Positions 1 to 7,841 of a DNA stretch of 64,000 bases are shown here, piece by piece. Position numbers and translations under genes: made by a program. Each line of letters begins with the position of its first letter. Position 1 is the stretch's first letter. The notes below the pieces were generated by a model that was given only the letters and a program-made list of their open reading frames with translations, was not told where the DNA came from and did no database searches. This DNA is from DATJGR01 sp041739525 (lineage in GTDB: Bacteria; Pseudomonadota; Gammaproteobacteria; Pseudomonadales; Azotimanducaceae): the NCBI GenBank assembly GCA_041739525.1, contig JBGSNQ010000036.1:32150-96149 (forward strand), given 5' to 3'.

Positions 1-1178
1 TGACGCAGGTTTACGCCGATCTGCACCGTCGCGGTGTAACGGTGCGCTGCCTCGACGTCGGCGGTGGTCTCGGCGTGCATTACGGCGGCGGCTATGGCGT
101 GGACGACTCTGCGATCAACTACGGCCTGCAGGAGTATGCAAATGCCGTTGTGTTCTCGGTGCAGGAGATCTGTGCATCGCGCGACGTGCCGGAACCTGTG
201 CTGATATCGGAGAGCGGCCGCGCAATCACCGCGCACCACTCGGTGCTGGTTGTACCGGTGCTCGGCCAGCACGGCCACGCCGGTGAACTGAGCGAGCCGC
301 TGCCGCAATCCGATGACGGACTCGTGCAACGTATGCTTGCGGCGCTCGAAGAGGCGCGCAATGCCGAAGACAACGTCGCCGAGCTGCTGGAGGCATATCA
401 CGACGCGCAGGAAGCGCGTGCCGAAGCGGATGCGGTGTTCCGTCTCGGCTTTCTCGAACTGGAACAACTCGCCACACTCGAAACGCTCTACTGGGGTGCG
501 TGTCGCGAGATCCTCGACGGTTTGATTGCGGCCGCGCCGGAAACGCCGCCGCCGGTTCAGGCGGAACTCGAAGCGCTGCTAACGGATATGTACTTGTGCG
601 ATTTCTCGGTGTTCCACTCGATGCTGGACCACTGGGCCATCAAGCAACTGTTTCCGATCATGCCGTTGCAGCGGCTCGATGAACGGCCGGAACGACGCGC
701 AGTAATAGTCGACCTGACGTGCGATTCCGACGGCAAAGTGTCGGAGTACGTGTCGTCGCTCGAAGATCGCAGCCATCTGCCGCTGCATGTGCTGAAGAAA
801 GGCGAAACGTATTACCTCGGCATTTTCCTGGTGGGCGCATATCAGGACATTCTCGGCGACGCGCACAATCTGTTCGGGCGGCTGCCGGAAGTGCACGTCT
901 ATGCGGACGATGAAGAGGACGGCAATTTCTGGATCGAAAAAGTGATCCCGGGTATGTCGGTGCACGAGATGCTCGCGCAGGTGCAGTATTTTCCGAACGA
1001 TCTGAACCGGCGGATGAGCGAACTGGTGCGACACAAGATTGACACCGACGAGGTGCGTCCCAATGTCGGAATGCGCATCCTCAACGAGTACCAGAAGCGC
1101 TTCAACGAGACGACGTACTGCGCCACCGACATCGCAGACCCGTCAACCACTCCACCGGTGAACGCCGATGACCGCTGA
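1..1178 (+). CDS. speA: Biosynthetic arginine decarboxylase, 3' part
   Basis: PLP-dependent (fold III) decarboxylase converting arginine to agmatine, the first step of the agmatine route to putrescine. The frame is open from base 3, so the N-terminal third, including the PLP lysine, lies upstream of the window. About 391 of roughly 630 residues are present. Visible family marks are the glycine loop DVGGGLGV, the segment ISESGRAITAHHSV, and the C-terminal NVGMRILNEYQKRF block. The stop overlaps the next gene by 11 bases. That gene acts two steps later in the same pathway, which supports the call. Nothing can be said about its promoter or start. Confidence 0.93.
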   Translation, partial: TQVYADLHRRGVTVRCLDVGGGLGVHYGGGYGVDDSAINYGLQEYANAVVFSVQEICASRDVPEPVLISESGRAITAHHSVLVVPVLGQHGHAGELSEPLPQSDDGLVQRMLAALEEARNAEDNVAELLEAYHDAQEARAEADAVFRLGFLELEQLATLETLYWGACREILDGLIAAAPETPPPVQAELEALLTDMYLCDFSVFHSMLDHWAIKQLFPIMPLQRLDERPERRAVIVDLTCDSDGKVSEYVSSLEDRSHLPLHVLKKGETYYLGIFLVGAYQDILGDAHNLFGRLPEVHVYADDEEDGNFWIEKVIPGMSVHEMLAQVQYFPNDLNRRMSELVRHKIDTDEVRPNVGMRILNEYQKRFNETTYCATDIADPSTTPPVNADDR

Positions 1179-2061
1179 TATGCGCACCCTCACCGTCGGC
1201 CTCGTGCAGATGCACATGTCGGAATCGCCTGATGACAATCTCAGCCGCGCAATCGCCGGTGTTCGCGACGCTGCTTCCAAAGGCGCGCAGCTGGTGTGCC
1301 TACCGGAGTTGTTCCGCAGTCGCTACTTCTGCCAGAGCGAGAGCAACGAACACTTTGCGTTGGCTGAAGCGGTGCCGGGTCCAACTACGAAGGTGCTGGA
1401 ACCTCTGGTGGCTGAATTGGGGATCACGTTGATCGCAAGCTTGTTCGAGCAGCGCGCTCCCGGGCTGTATCACAACACTGCGGCGGTGCTCGACGCGGGC
1501 GAGGGATATCTCGGCAAGTATCGCAAGATGCACATTCCCGACGACCCGCGGTACTACGAGAAGTTCTATTTCACGCCAGGCGACCTGGGCTTCAAGGCGT
1601 TTTCCACGCGTGCCGGCAAAGTCGGCGTACTGGTGTGCTGGGACCAGTGGTATCCGGAAGCCGCGCGCCTTACCGCGCTCGCTGGCGCTGAGATGTTGTT
1701 TTACCCCACCGCAATCGGCTGGCATCCGGAGGAACGCGAGGAAGTGAATCGCGCGCAGCACGACGCGTGGGAAACCGCCCAGCGCGCCCACGCCATCTCC
1801 AACGGCTGCTATGTGGTGGCTGTGAATCGCACCGGCTTCGAACCCGATCCGACTGGCAAAGGCGGAATCAACTTCTGGGGGCAGAGTTTCGTGGCGGCGC
1901 CTGACGGCTCTATCGTGGTGCGGGCGTCGAACGACCGCGACGAGGTCATCGTTTGTGAGCTCGATCTGGCGTCGGTAGGGAAGCAGCGGGTGGGCTGGCC
2001 GTTCTTCCGCGATCGCCGCATCGACGCCTATTCGGAAATCACGCGCCGCTTCATCGACTGA
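1168..2061 (+). CDS. aguB: N-carbamoylputrescine amidase
   Basis: Nitrilase-superfamily amidase that hydrolyses N-carbamoylputrescine to putrescine, CO2 and ammonia in the cytoplasm. The catalytic triad is visible: Glu47 (LPELF), Lys120 (KYRKMHIP) and Cys157 (VLVCWDQW). The 297-aa length is normal for AguB. The start at 1168 overlaps speA; a second in-frame ATG at 1180 would remove four residues and fits the usual N-terminus slightly better. The agmatine deiminase aguA that links speA to aguB is not in the window. Confidence 0.93.
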   Translation: MTADMRTLTVGLVQMHMSESPDDNLSRAIAGVRDAASKGAQLVCLPELFRSRYFCQSESNEHFALAEAVPGPTTKVLEPLVAELGITLIASLFEQRAPGLYHNTAAVLDAGEGYLGKYRKMHIPDDPRYYEKFYFTPGDLGFKAFSTRAGKVGVLVCWDQWYPEAARLTALAGAEMLFYPTAIGWHPEEREEVNRAQHDAWETAQRAHAISNGCYVVAVNRTGFEPDPTGKGGINFWGQSFVAAPDGSIVVRASNDRDEVIVCELDLASVGKQRVGWPFFRDRRIDAYSEITRRFID

Positions 2062-2067
2062 GCTTCG

Positions 2068-2532
2068 CTACTGCTGCTGTTGCGTCTGCGCGTGTTTCGC
2101 AAGATGCCGATCCAACGCGTTTGCGAATGCCTGGCGTTCGACGTTGCCGAGCGGCGGTGGGCCGCCCGAAATGGCGCCGCTGTCGCGTAGATTGACCATG
2201 AGGTCGCGCATCGCCAGGCGCTCGCGAATGTTCTCCACGGTGTAGAACTCACCGCGTGGATTGAGAGCGGTGCCGCCTTTTTCCACCGCGCGTGCGGCCA
2301 GCGGAATGTCGGCCGTTATTACGAGATCGCCAGCGCTCATCCGGTCGACGATTGCGTCGTCGGCAGCGTCCGGGCCCGTTGCGACCGTCACTGCGCTCAC
2401 CCACCGCGAGCGCGGCGTCTGCACCGGCTGACCGGCGACCAGCGTCATTGGAATATGCGTTCTCTCGGCGGCGCGCACGAGAATTTCTCTGATGGCATTC
2501 GGACACGCGTCGGCATCCACCCAGATGTGCAT
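2068..2532 (-). CDS. UPF0178 (YaiI/YqxD, DUF188) family protein
   Basis: Conserved bacterial protein of unknown function with a PIN-like fold. The family signature IWVDADACP opens the protein and the segment DLVITADIPLA follows in the middle, both rich in acidic residues that may bind metal. I set the start at 2532 because its ATG shares one base with the TAA stop of the upstream Nudix gene (TAATG), and because the signature then lies at residue 3. A longer version would add 13 residues of no resemblance. 154 aa, a normal length. It is probably translationally coupled to the Nudix gene. Confidence 0.88.
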   Translation of the reverse strand: MHIWVDADACPNAIREILVRAAERTHIPMTLVAGQPVQTPRSRWVSAVTVATGPDAADDAIVDRMSAGDLVITADIPLAARAVEKGGTALNPRGEFYTVENIRERLAMRDLMVNLRDSGAISGGPPPLGNVERQAFANALDRHLAKHAQTQQQQ

Positions 2533-3056
2533 TACGCCCAACCAAACGCGTGCAGGCGCGAGCGCAGCCATGGCGTGAAATCATCCGGAGCTGCGGCGAC
2601 CTGCGCTGCGAGTTCGTTCATCGTGACGATTCGAACATCGGACACTTCTTCCGGATCTGCGGAAACCGGCCCGTCATAGACGCCGCGGAACGTCTGTTGC
2701 AGTTCGAAATCACGGATCTGAAGTTCCGGGATCTCTATGCGGCCGTGCACGACCTCGCCAAGCGGCATCAGTGCAACTCCGCGAACGTCGAGTTCCTCAG
2801 CGAGCCCCCGATGCGCCGCCTGCTCGAACGTTTCACCCGGCTGCAGATGCTCCCCGACGCTGAGATCCCATGCGTTCGGCCAGACGTCTTTGCGAGCCGC
2901 GCGCCGTTGCAGGTACAGGCAGCCGTTGCCGTTGAACAGGAAGACGTTGCTGGCGCGGTGCCAGAGGCCGCGTCGGTGCACGACATTGCGGGGGACCAGA
3001 CCCTGGGGACGGCCATTGTCGTCGAACGTTTCGAACAGTTCGACCAGATTGCTCAA
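2532..3056 (-). CDS. Nudix hydrolase (YfcD/IPP-isomerase-like subgroup)
   Basis: 174-aa Nudix-fold protein. The Nudix helix region is GEHLQPGET...RGLAEEL. Relative to the REUXEE consensus the first Glu is Gly, but the EE metal ligands are kept. The surrounding WPNAWDLSVGEH pattern is typical of the subgroup related to IPP isomerase and YfcD, whose substrates are mostly unknown. The only workable start is TTG at 3056, because the frame is closed five codons upstream. It follows the L,D-transpeptidase gene by 15 bases and runs into the UPF0178 gene. Substrate not predictable. Confidence 0.85.
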   Translation of the reverse strand: MSNLVELFETFDDNGRPQGLVPRNVVHRRGLWHRASNVFLFNGNGCLYLQRRAARKDVWPNAWDLSVGEHLQPGETFEQAAHRGLAEELDVRGVALMPLGEVVHGRIEIPELQIRDFELQQTFRGVYDGPVSADPEEVSDVRIVTMNELAAQVAAAPDDFTPWLRSRLHAFGWA

Positions 3057-3071
3057 GACGGGGTGTTCAAG

Positions 3072-3593
3072 TCACGGCCGGATGACGATGATGGTGCCGT
3101 CGTCGACGGCATTCCAGATGGCGTCCATCGCATCGTTGGCGACGGCGATGCAGCCGTCGGTCCAGTCGTCCCAGGCAAGTTGGGCCAACACCGGATCGTT
3201 CGGCAGGCCGTGGATCATCACCATGCCGCCGGGCGGCGCACCGGCGCGATGCGCATGTGCGAGGTCGCGCGGGCTCGGATAGGAGATGTGGATCGAGCGG
3301 TAGAAGCGGCTGTCGGGGTTGCGCCAGTCGAGGTAGTAGCGACCCTCCGGCGTGCGGGCGTCGCCTTCGTGCATTTTCGGCCCCACCGGATTTTTGCCGA
3401 GCGAAATCGGGAAGTGCCCGATGATTTCGCCGGCGCGCAGCAACATCAGCAGACGTTCGGATTTGTAGACCAGAACGGCGTCGGCCTTAGCCGAGGGGTC
3501 AGCGTGCGCTTCACCTGCGAGCAGGGCGGCCACGATCAAAAGCAGGGGGTGCATTCTCAGGCCAAAGACACTGCGTCCATGCGGTTCGCTCAT
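3072..3593 (-). CDS. L,D-transpeptidase family protein (YkuD domain, YafK-like)
   Basis: Predicted exported enzyme of the ErfK/YbiS/YcfS/YnhG fold, whose members form 3-3 peptidoglycan cross-links or attach or release proteins on meso-DAP. An N-terminal hydrophobic signal ends near AGEAHA. The YkuD catalytic region is visible as MIHG followed by WTDGCIAV with the nucleophile Cys. 173 aa is short and consists of little more than the catalytic domain. The start at 3593 has GGAGG 12 bases upstream; an internal ATG at 3554 also gives a good signal peptide. First gene of a small minus-strand operon with the Nudix and UPF0178 genes. Confidence 0.86.
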   Translation of the reverse strand: MSEPHGRSVFGLRMHPLLLIVAALLAGEAHADPSAKADAVLVYKSERLLMLLRAGEIIGHFPISLGKNPVGPKMHEGDARTPEGRYYLDWRNPDSRFYRSIHISYPSPRDLAHAHRAGAPPGGMVMIHGLPNDPVLAQLAWDDWTDGCIAVANDAMDAIWNAVDDGTIIVIRP

Positions 3594-3726
3594 CGAGCGA
3601 TCAATCCTCCAACTACACGCTCATATTCTCGCCCGGCCGTCGCAGCGCCGTCGAGAGCATCGATGAGAAGCAGCCGCCTTCGTCGCAGTGATACAAATCG
3701 CATTTCGACGCGGGTGAGCAGGGTTG

Positions 3727-4233
3727 TCAGGGGCCGACGGCGTCGCCCGGCCGAACGGTACCTCCCGATACGATTCGTGCGCGTAGCCCCGCTCGATGGG
3801 CCAGTGCCCCCACGACCGCGGTGGGGGATACGTCGGTGGTGGACAGCCGTCGCCCGAGGGTGGCGCACGGTTCACACAGTTCGACGCCGTAGATGACCGC
3901 GCTGCCCAGGGTGAACTCGCGGCCAACCAGTTCGTTCAGCGCGATACCTCGTGTAACGACATTGCGGCGGGGGTCGCCCGAGTCGATGTGCAGGCGGGTC
4001 TCGCGGCGAAACCGCTCTATTTCTTCGGCCGAGATCAGCGTGATCTGCTTGTCGTGTCCGGTGGCGGCGGTGGTGTCTTTGAAGTTGCGGTCGCCGAGAA
4101 TGCCGCAGCCCGCGATCAGGTCGGCGCACGGCATCAGCTGCATCGGCTCCCCCGAGTGCGGCGCTATGTAGATCGCTTCGATGAGGCCAGCCACCGTGAG
4201 CTCCGTTTGCGACGCACTGTGATGGTAGCGCAT
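3727..4233 (-). CDS. MOSC domain-containing protein
   Basis: 168-aa stand-alone MOSC domain, the C-terminal domain family of molybdenum cofactor sulfurases. Visible blocks are GDPRRNVVTRGIALNELVG and GVELCEPC, the latter with the conserved Cys that often carries sulfur. Small MOSC proteins of this kind are thought to handle sulfur or Moco, but their individual targets are unknown. No other Moco gene is adjacent; an orphan modA lies 16 kb away. The start has no clear ribosome binding site, so the first few residues are uncertain. Confidence 0.85.
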   Translation of the reverse strand: MRYHHSASQTELTVAGLIEAIYIAPHSGEPMQLMPCADLIAGCGILGDRNFKDTTAATGHDKQITLISAEEIERFRRETRLHIDSGDPRRNVVTRGIALNELVGREFTLGSAVIYGVELCEPCATLGRRLSTTDVSPTAVVGALAHRAGLRARIVSGGTVRPGDAVGP

Positions 4234-4438
4234 GGCCCACTGGTAATGACTAAACGCATGGTGTAGCCTGCGAACCGCCTAGGAACAGTCCCGCCCCGAT
4301 TTCCCCTCTGAGCTCACACCTTAAGTTAGCAAGTCGGTCATCGTTCCGTTTCGAAGCGGTCGTTATGGCATCTGCCATATCGAGTCAGTTCTTAACCTGT
4401 GCAGGCCGTTGCGAGCGGGAGCCCAAGCACTTTGAGAG

Positions 4439-4455
4439 GTCCGGAAAATCCGGAC
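4439..4455 (+). promoter_or_regulatory. Perfect hairpin just before the RRM gene's ribosome binding site
   Basis: A 6-bp perfect inverted repeat (GTCCGG / CCGGAC, 5-base AT-only loop) ends two bases before the GGAG at 4458-4461 of the RRM gene. A structure this close to the ribosome binding site could modulate translation, for instance with temperature or by autoregulation. The 235-base region upstream (4234-4468) contains no gene. Confidence 0.45.
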
Positions 4456-4468
4456 GCGGAGTAAATTA

Positions 4469-4789
4469 GTGAAGAAGATCTACGTTGGAAATCTGTCCTG
4501 GGGCACCACGGACCGCGACCTTGAGACGCTGTTTTCGGCTCATGGCGATGTGCGTTCTGCCACAGTCATTACTGATCGGGACACGGGCCGTTCGCGCGGT
4601 TTCGGTTTCGTCGAAATGGAAGACCAGGCAGCAAATGAAGCCATCAGTGCGCTCAATGACAAAGAAGTCGACGGTCGTCGGCTGAAGGTCAACGAAGCCA
4701 AAGACCGCCCTGCGAAAGATCGCGGTGGTGATCGCGGTGGTGATCGCGGTGGTCGTGCAGGCGGCGGCGGTGGTGACAGACGCTGGTAA
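4469..4789 (+). CDS. RNA-binding protein, RRM domain with Gly/Arg-rich tail
   Basis: 106-aa glycine-rich RNA-binding protein. One RRM fills residues 1-78 with RNP2 (IYVGNL) and RNP1 (RGFGFVEM), followed by a charged Asp/Arg/Gly tail. Bacterial members resemble the cyanobacterial Rbp proteins and are usually induced by cold, acting as RNA chaperones. The start is GTG at 4469 with GGAG seven bases upstream. It stands alone on the plus strand. The tail is encoded by three exact copies of a 12-base unit, so its length may vary between strains. Confidence 0.92.
   Translation: MKKIYVGNLSWGTTDRDLETLFSAHGDVRSATVITDRDTGRSRGFGFVEMEDQAANEAISALNDKEVDGRRLKVNEAKDRPAKDRGGDRGGDRGGRAGGGGGDRRW
4718..4753 (+). 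repeat. Three perfect tandem copies of a 12-bp unit in the RRM tail
   Basis: The unit GATCGCGGTGGT occurs at 4718-4729, 4730-4741 and 4742-4753 without mismatch and encodes Asp-Arg-Gly-Gly repeats. Identity at third codon positions indicates recent slippage duplication rather than selection on protein alone. Confidence 0.9.
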
Positions 4790-4855
4790 TTTCAGATCGC
4801 TGTGCGCAAGCTTTGCGACGCGCACGCGTATCCGAAGTTCGCTGATCCAATGAGA

Positions 4856-4872
4856 GGCCCGCTCAGCGGGCC
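4856..4872. terminator. GC-rich hairpin after the RRM gene
   Basis: Perfect 7-bp stem GGCCCGC / GCGGGCC with a 3-base loop, 66 bases after the RRM stop and between convergent genes. There is no run of T on either side, so intrinsic termination is only suggested. The rest of the 183-base gap (4790-4972) shows nothing else. Confidence 0.4.
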
Positions 4873-4972
4873 CTGATAGAGACCTCTTAGACCCTTACCG
4901 CCTTGGCCGGCTCGCGCCGGCGTATCGCGGTAAGCGGTCGATGTTTCCCTCGTGCTCCTCTGAAGTTGAGAG

Positions 4973-5338
4973 CTAAACCCGCTTTCCTCGCTCGTTGTAG
5001 CCCGCGCCGTCATACGGCTGCAGCTTTTCGAGCCACAGGGCTTCCAGAACTTCGAGATCATCCGCAGGGTCGTAGCCGGGTTTGTCCGACGGCTCTAGCG
5101 TGTCGAGCATCTCGAACGCGAAGGCTCCCTTGCCGAGCTTCTTCCAGTCATCGAGTAGCGCTTTGTTCGGATGAATGCCGAGACTGAGTTCAGCCTCGTG
5201 CCGGTTCAGCCGCGCGCGCATGTCGCGCGACGCACCGACGAGCGACTTGCCGTTCATGGTGTTGTGTATGCGATAAACGCCGAAGGCCTTCGGCGTTTCC
5301 TTGTAGGCGCGGATCAGTTCTTTGCGGCGGTCGGCCAC
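4973..5338 (-). CDS. GIY-YIG nuclease family protein
   Basis: 121-aa single-domain protein. The GIY-YIG core is seen as FGVYRI...LVGASRDMRARLNRH, with the conserved Arg and a later Glu region (EALWLEKLQPY). The second motif is LVG rather than YIG, so one of the two active-site tyrosines is Leu. Activity as a nuclease is therefore uncertain. It is the last gene on the minus strand after the six-gene coupled operon, 34 bases downstream of it, and may be co-transcribed. Confidence 0.82.
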   Translation of the reverse strand: MADRRKELIRAYKETPKAFGVYRIHNTMNGKSLVGASRDMRARLNRHEAELSLGIHPNKALLDDWKKLGKGAFAFEMLDTLEPSDKPGYDPADDLEVLEALWLEKLQPYDGAGYNERGKRV

Positions 5339-5372
5339 GGCTTGGGTCCCTTCGTCAGTAGCAATGGACTAA

Positions 5373-5636
5373 TCAGGCGTACGTCTTGAGCGACTTGCCG
5401 ATTTTTGCGAGCAACGCCTTCTGCTCCTTCGCAGTGGTCGCGCGCATGCGCGTGAATTCCTCGAGGTCGAGCTTTACGTCGGCGAAGGTGCCGGCCGGGT
5501 CTTCGTGGAAATGCAGATAGCCCCTCGACTTGAAATAGAACGACCCCGGCGACTTCTCGCGCAATTGCGGCAGCTTGCGCACTTCGCTGAGCAGATCGCC
5601 GATCTGCACGAGCGTCGCTGCGCCCGCGTGCTTCAC
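5373..5636 (-). CDS. Small conserved-looking protein of unknown function, 87 aa
   Basis: I do not recognise this family. The start is GTG at 5636, which overlaps the TGA of the NIPSNAP gene as GTGA; upstream residues in the same frame are only an antisense-free read-through of that gene. The protein is soluble, with a central aromatic and histidine stretch (FYFKSRGYLHFHED) and a basic C-terminal helix (KEQKALLAKIGKSLK). No signal peptide or membrane segment. Tight coupling to the NIPSNAP gene suggests a partner role, which is inference. Confidence 0.7.
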   Translation of the reverse strand: MKHAGAATLVQIGDLLSEVRKLPQLREKSPGSFYFKSRGYLHFHEDPAGTFADVKLDLEEFTRMRATTAKEQKALLAKIGKSLKTYA

Positions 5637-5974
5637 GTCAACGATTCCGTGAATTTGCACTCGATGCGCAGATAGCTCGCCATGCCGCCGGGCACCTCCT
5701 TGAAGATCGCTTGCCATTCCGGCGTTGCGAAAGCGTCATCGAGCGTCTGCTTGCGACGCGAGATATCGTCCCACCCGATGATCCAGGTGATGTTCGACGA
5801 TCCGAGTTCGTCCATCGGGCGTCCAGTGACGTCGGGCGCGAGGTCGGTGTTCACCCAGAAGCCCAGCACGTTGAACTTGCGCTTGAGATAGCCCATCGCC
5901 TTGTTCTTGGCCCACGCCTTGTATGCGTTCAATTGTCTCGGTTCGAAGTAGTAGTTGCGTATCTCGTAGATCAT
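5633..5974 (-). CDS. NIPSNAP family protein
   Basis: 113-aa protein of the dimeric alpha/beta-barrel NIPSNAP family, opening with the typical MIYEIRNYYFEP and containing FWVNTDL and ITWIIGWDD. Bacterial members are small, often lie beside metabolic enzymes, and have no firmly assigned reaction. The ATG at 5974 overlaps the phosphatase TGA as ATGA. That fixes the start and discards about 69 extra residues available in the frame. Its own stop overlaps the next GTG. Confidence 0.87.
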   Translation of the reverse strand: MIYEIRNYYFEPRQLNAYKAWAKNKAMGYLKRKFNVLGFWVNTDLAPDVTGRPMDELGSSNITWIIGWDDISRRKQTLDDAFATPEWQAIFKEVPGGMASYLRIECKFTESLT

Positions 5975-6516
5975 TTGGGTGGCCTCATCTCGAACAGGAT
6001 TGATGCTTCTTGATACGTGCATTCGCGTGAGGGCATGGTAAGCCTGCCGGCGAGCCGCGGCGTCAATCCGATGATCCGGTCGATCGTGGCGCGCACATGC
6101 GCTTCGACGGCACGCGGGTTCGATGTGTGGTCCGCCACGGCTTCGTCGACATCGGGCAGCGGCTCGTCGTCGATGGCGCACGCAGTGGTGAACAAGGGCG
6201 CTGCGAAACCGAACTGCTCACGCAATGTCGCCACGTGTTCGGTACTCATTGCGACGACCAGATCTGCTGCGAGCATGGCTGACGTCAATGTACGACGCCG
6301 GTGTGCGCACACATCGAGCCCCTTCGAACGCAGATAGTCGCTGACCACCGGCTTCACCACGTGAGGAAAATCCTCGGTGCCTGCCGATTCGACGACGATG
6401 CGGCTGCCGATTCGCGAAAGCTCGGCGCGCAGGGCATATTCGGCCGTGAGGCTGCGAAAAATGTTGCCCGTGCAGACGAACAGCACGCGGCTGACCGCGT
6501 CTGCGTTGCATGTCAT
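5971..6516 (-). CDS. Low-molecular-weight protein-tyrosine-phosphatase family protein
   Basis: 181-aa member of the LMW-PTP/arsenate reductase fold. The P-loop CTGNIFRS (C-x5-R-S) is near the N-terminus, and an acidic LPDVDEAV segment sits where family members carry the general-acid Asp. It may remove phosphate from tyrosine or arginine, but the P-loop Phe in place of the usual Cys and the altered DP motif leave the substrate open. The start ATG at 6516 overlaps the acetyltransferase TGA (ATGA). A conserved length plus a C-terminal extension of about 20 residues is seen. Confidence 0.85.
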   Translation of the reverse strand: MTCNADAVSRVLFVCTGNIFRSLTAEYALRAELSRIGSRIVVESAGTEDFPHVVKPVVSDYLRSKGLDVCAHRRRTLTSAMLAADLVVAMSTEHVATLREQFGFAAPLFTTACAIDDEPLPDVDEAVADHTSNPRAVEAHVRATIDRIIGLTPRLAGRLTMPSRECTYQEASILFEMRPPK

Positions 6517-7016
6517 GCGGCGCCGCTCTTGAAGTGAAAGAACGACCATGCTTTGCCGTTCACGATACGGCGTTCCTCGATCTGCCGGTCGTTCGCGTAG
6601 CGCGAGATGATCTTGCGCCAGAAGGGAATGGCTGGAACGTTGCCTTCGTAGACGCGCACCAGCCATTGCCCCGGATGCATCGCCCATATCGCTTTTGCGA
6701 GTGCATCGCCGGCACCCGTGTGCCGATATCGGCGAACGATGAAGAATTCTTCGACGTCGTATCCATCGGCGCCGTTCAGCCAGGGTTTGGCGGACGTCAC
6801 AAGCGCAAACCCCGCGAGCTTCCCGGCGCAGCGCAGGAGATACACTTCGTCGCCGCGCTGCCAATGCGGAGCCATGTCGTAGTGATAGCGTCCGTCGTCG
6901 CCGGTATCGAAACGGAACCACTCCGCCATGTCGTGCAGGTAATACTCGAACAGGTTGCAGATGATCGCGTTCGACGATTCGTCGATTCGCTGCACCGTGA
7001 AATCGAGCTGGTCCAT
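6513..7016 (-). CDS. GNAT family N-acetyltransferase
   Basis: 167-aa GNAT-fold protein. The acetyl-CoA pyrophosphate loop is RRYRHTGAGDAL, preceded by the beta strand VEEFFIV and followed by the GNVPAIPFWRK segment typical of beta6-alpha4. The acceptor substrate cannot be told. The start has AGGAG eight bases upstream. It follows the EcsC gene by 24 bases and overlaps the phosphatase gene by four. Confidence 0.88.
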   Translation of the reverse strand: MDQLDFTVQRIDESSNAIICNLFEYYLHDMAEWFRFDTGDDGRYHYDMAPHWQRGDEVYLLRCAGKLAGFALVTSAKPWLNGADGYDVEEFFIVRRYRHTGAGDALAKAIWAMHPGQWLVRVYEGNVPAIPFWRKIISRYANDRQIEERRIVNGKAWSFFHFKSGAA

Positions 7017-7040
7017 GCGCGCTCCTGCGTAACGGTTGGT

Positions 7041-7841
7041 TCAGAGTGCCCGATAGCGCGCTTCGACGAGCTGCGATCCGTACAGCCGTTCGAGCCGACG
7101 AATCGTGAAGTGCCCCTTGGCCATCTGCTGGTAGTGACTGATGAACAGCCAGTTCAGGATTGCGCCACCTGCCGCACCGATGATCGGTACCGCCTGCGCG
7201 GCAGCTTTTTCGGATACCTGAATGCTGAAACGCGCGGCGATCTTCTGAATGAGGTTGAGCAGCGGCGGTGCCGCACCCTTGAGCGCGTGCTTCGACATCA
7301 GGTGGTGAGCGGCTTCGCTAACGGCGTTCGCGAGGCTGACGCGTGCGATGTAATAGGCCGATTCGGAAGCGTCGTCGGAAGTAGCGCGGCCGCCGAGCGC
7401 GAATACGGCGAGGCACGCCACTTTTGCGTCCGGCGCGCGCAGGTCTTCGCCTTCGGCGCGTGCAACATCGGCGATCGAACGCAGCATTACCGTCGTAGAG
7501 AGTGGTAGTTCGAGCGCCAGCGCCGAAACGCCGAACGCGCCGCCCGCAGCGCCAGTGGTCGTTACCGCGAGTTTGTGCAGCAACTCGCTCGCCGAACGCG
7601 GCGCCGGATCGACGCTCCACAGCGCGACTTGTGCGGATTTTTCGAGCGCCGCGTGGCTGATGTCCAGAATCTTCTCGCGCCAGTTGGCCGGCAGATGATT
7701 GATGCCTTGCTCGATCGGGACGCCAAGGAAGTTGACTGCCTGAACCGCAAAGCGCGGGCGCTCTAACAGTTCTTTTGCGCCGCGCAGCTCGAGCAGATGC
7801 TCGGGCGTGAGATCGGCTTCCACGAGCGCGCGCTCGGTCAC
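7041..7841 (-). CDS. EcsC family protein
   Basis: 266-aa protein with the EcsC domain spanning most of its length (ANWREKILDISHAALEKS..., two alanine/glycine-rich amphipathic stretches around TTTGAAGGAFG and VPIIGAAGG). EcsC is named from the Bacillus ABC-transporter operon ecsABC, but most proteobacterial members lack a transporter neighbour, as here. Biochemical role unknown; membrane association is plausible. The start is GTG at 7841, overlapping the ferredoxin TGA as GTGA. Confidence 0.88.
   Translation of the reverse strand: MTERALVEADLTPEHLLELRGAKELLERPRFAVQAVNFLGVPIEQGINHLPANWREKILDISHAALEKSAQVALWSVDPAPRSASELLHKLAVTTTGAAGGAFGVSALALELPLSTTVMLRSIADVARAEGEDLRAPDAKVACLAVFALGGRATSDDASESAYYIARVSLANAVSEAAHHLMSKHALKGAAPPLLNLIQKIAARFSIQVSEKAAAQAVPIIGAAGGAILNWLFISHYQQMAKGHFTIRRLERLYGSQLVEARYRAL

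Noticed and set aside
4718..4753. Tandem repeats as a possible CRISPR array
   Set aside because: 12-base head-to-tail units without spacers inside a coding frame; no cas genes in the window.
5971..6921. A 316-codon version of the phosphatase
   Set aside because: The first 135 codons are antisense-like sequence inside the acetyltransferase gene; the ATGA overlap at 6513-6516 sets the real start.
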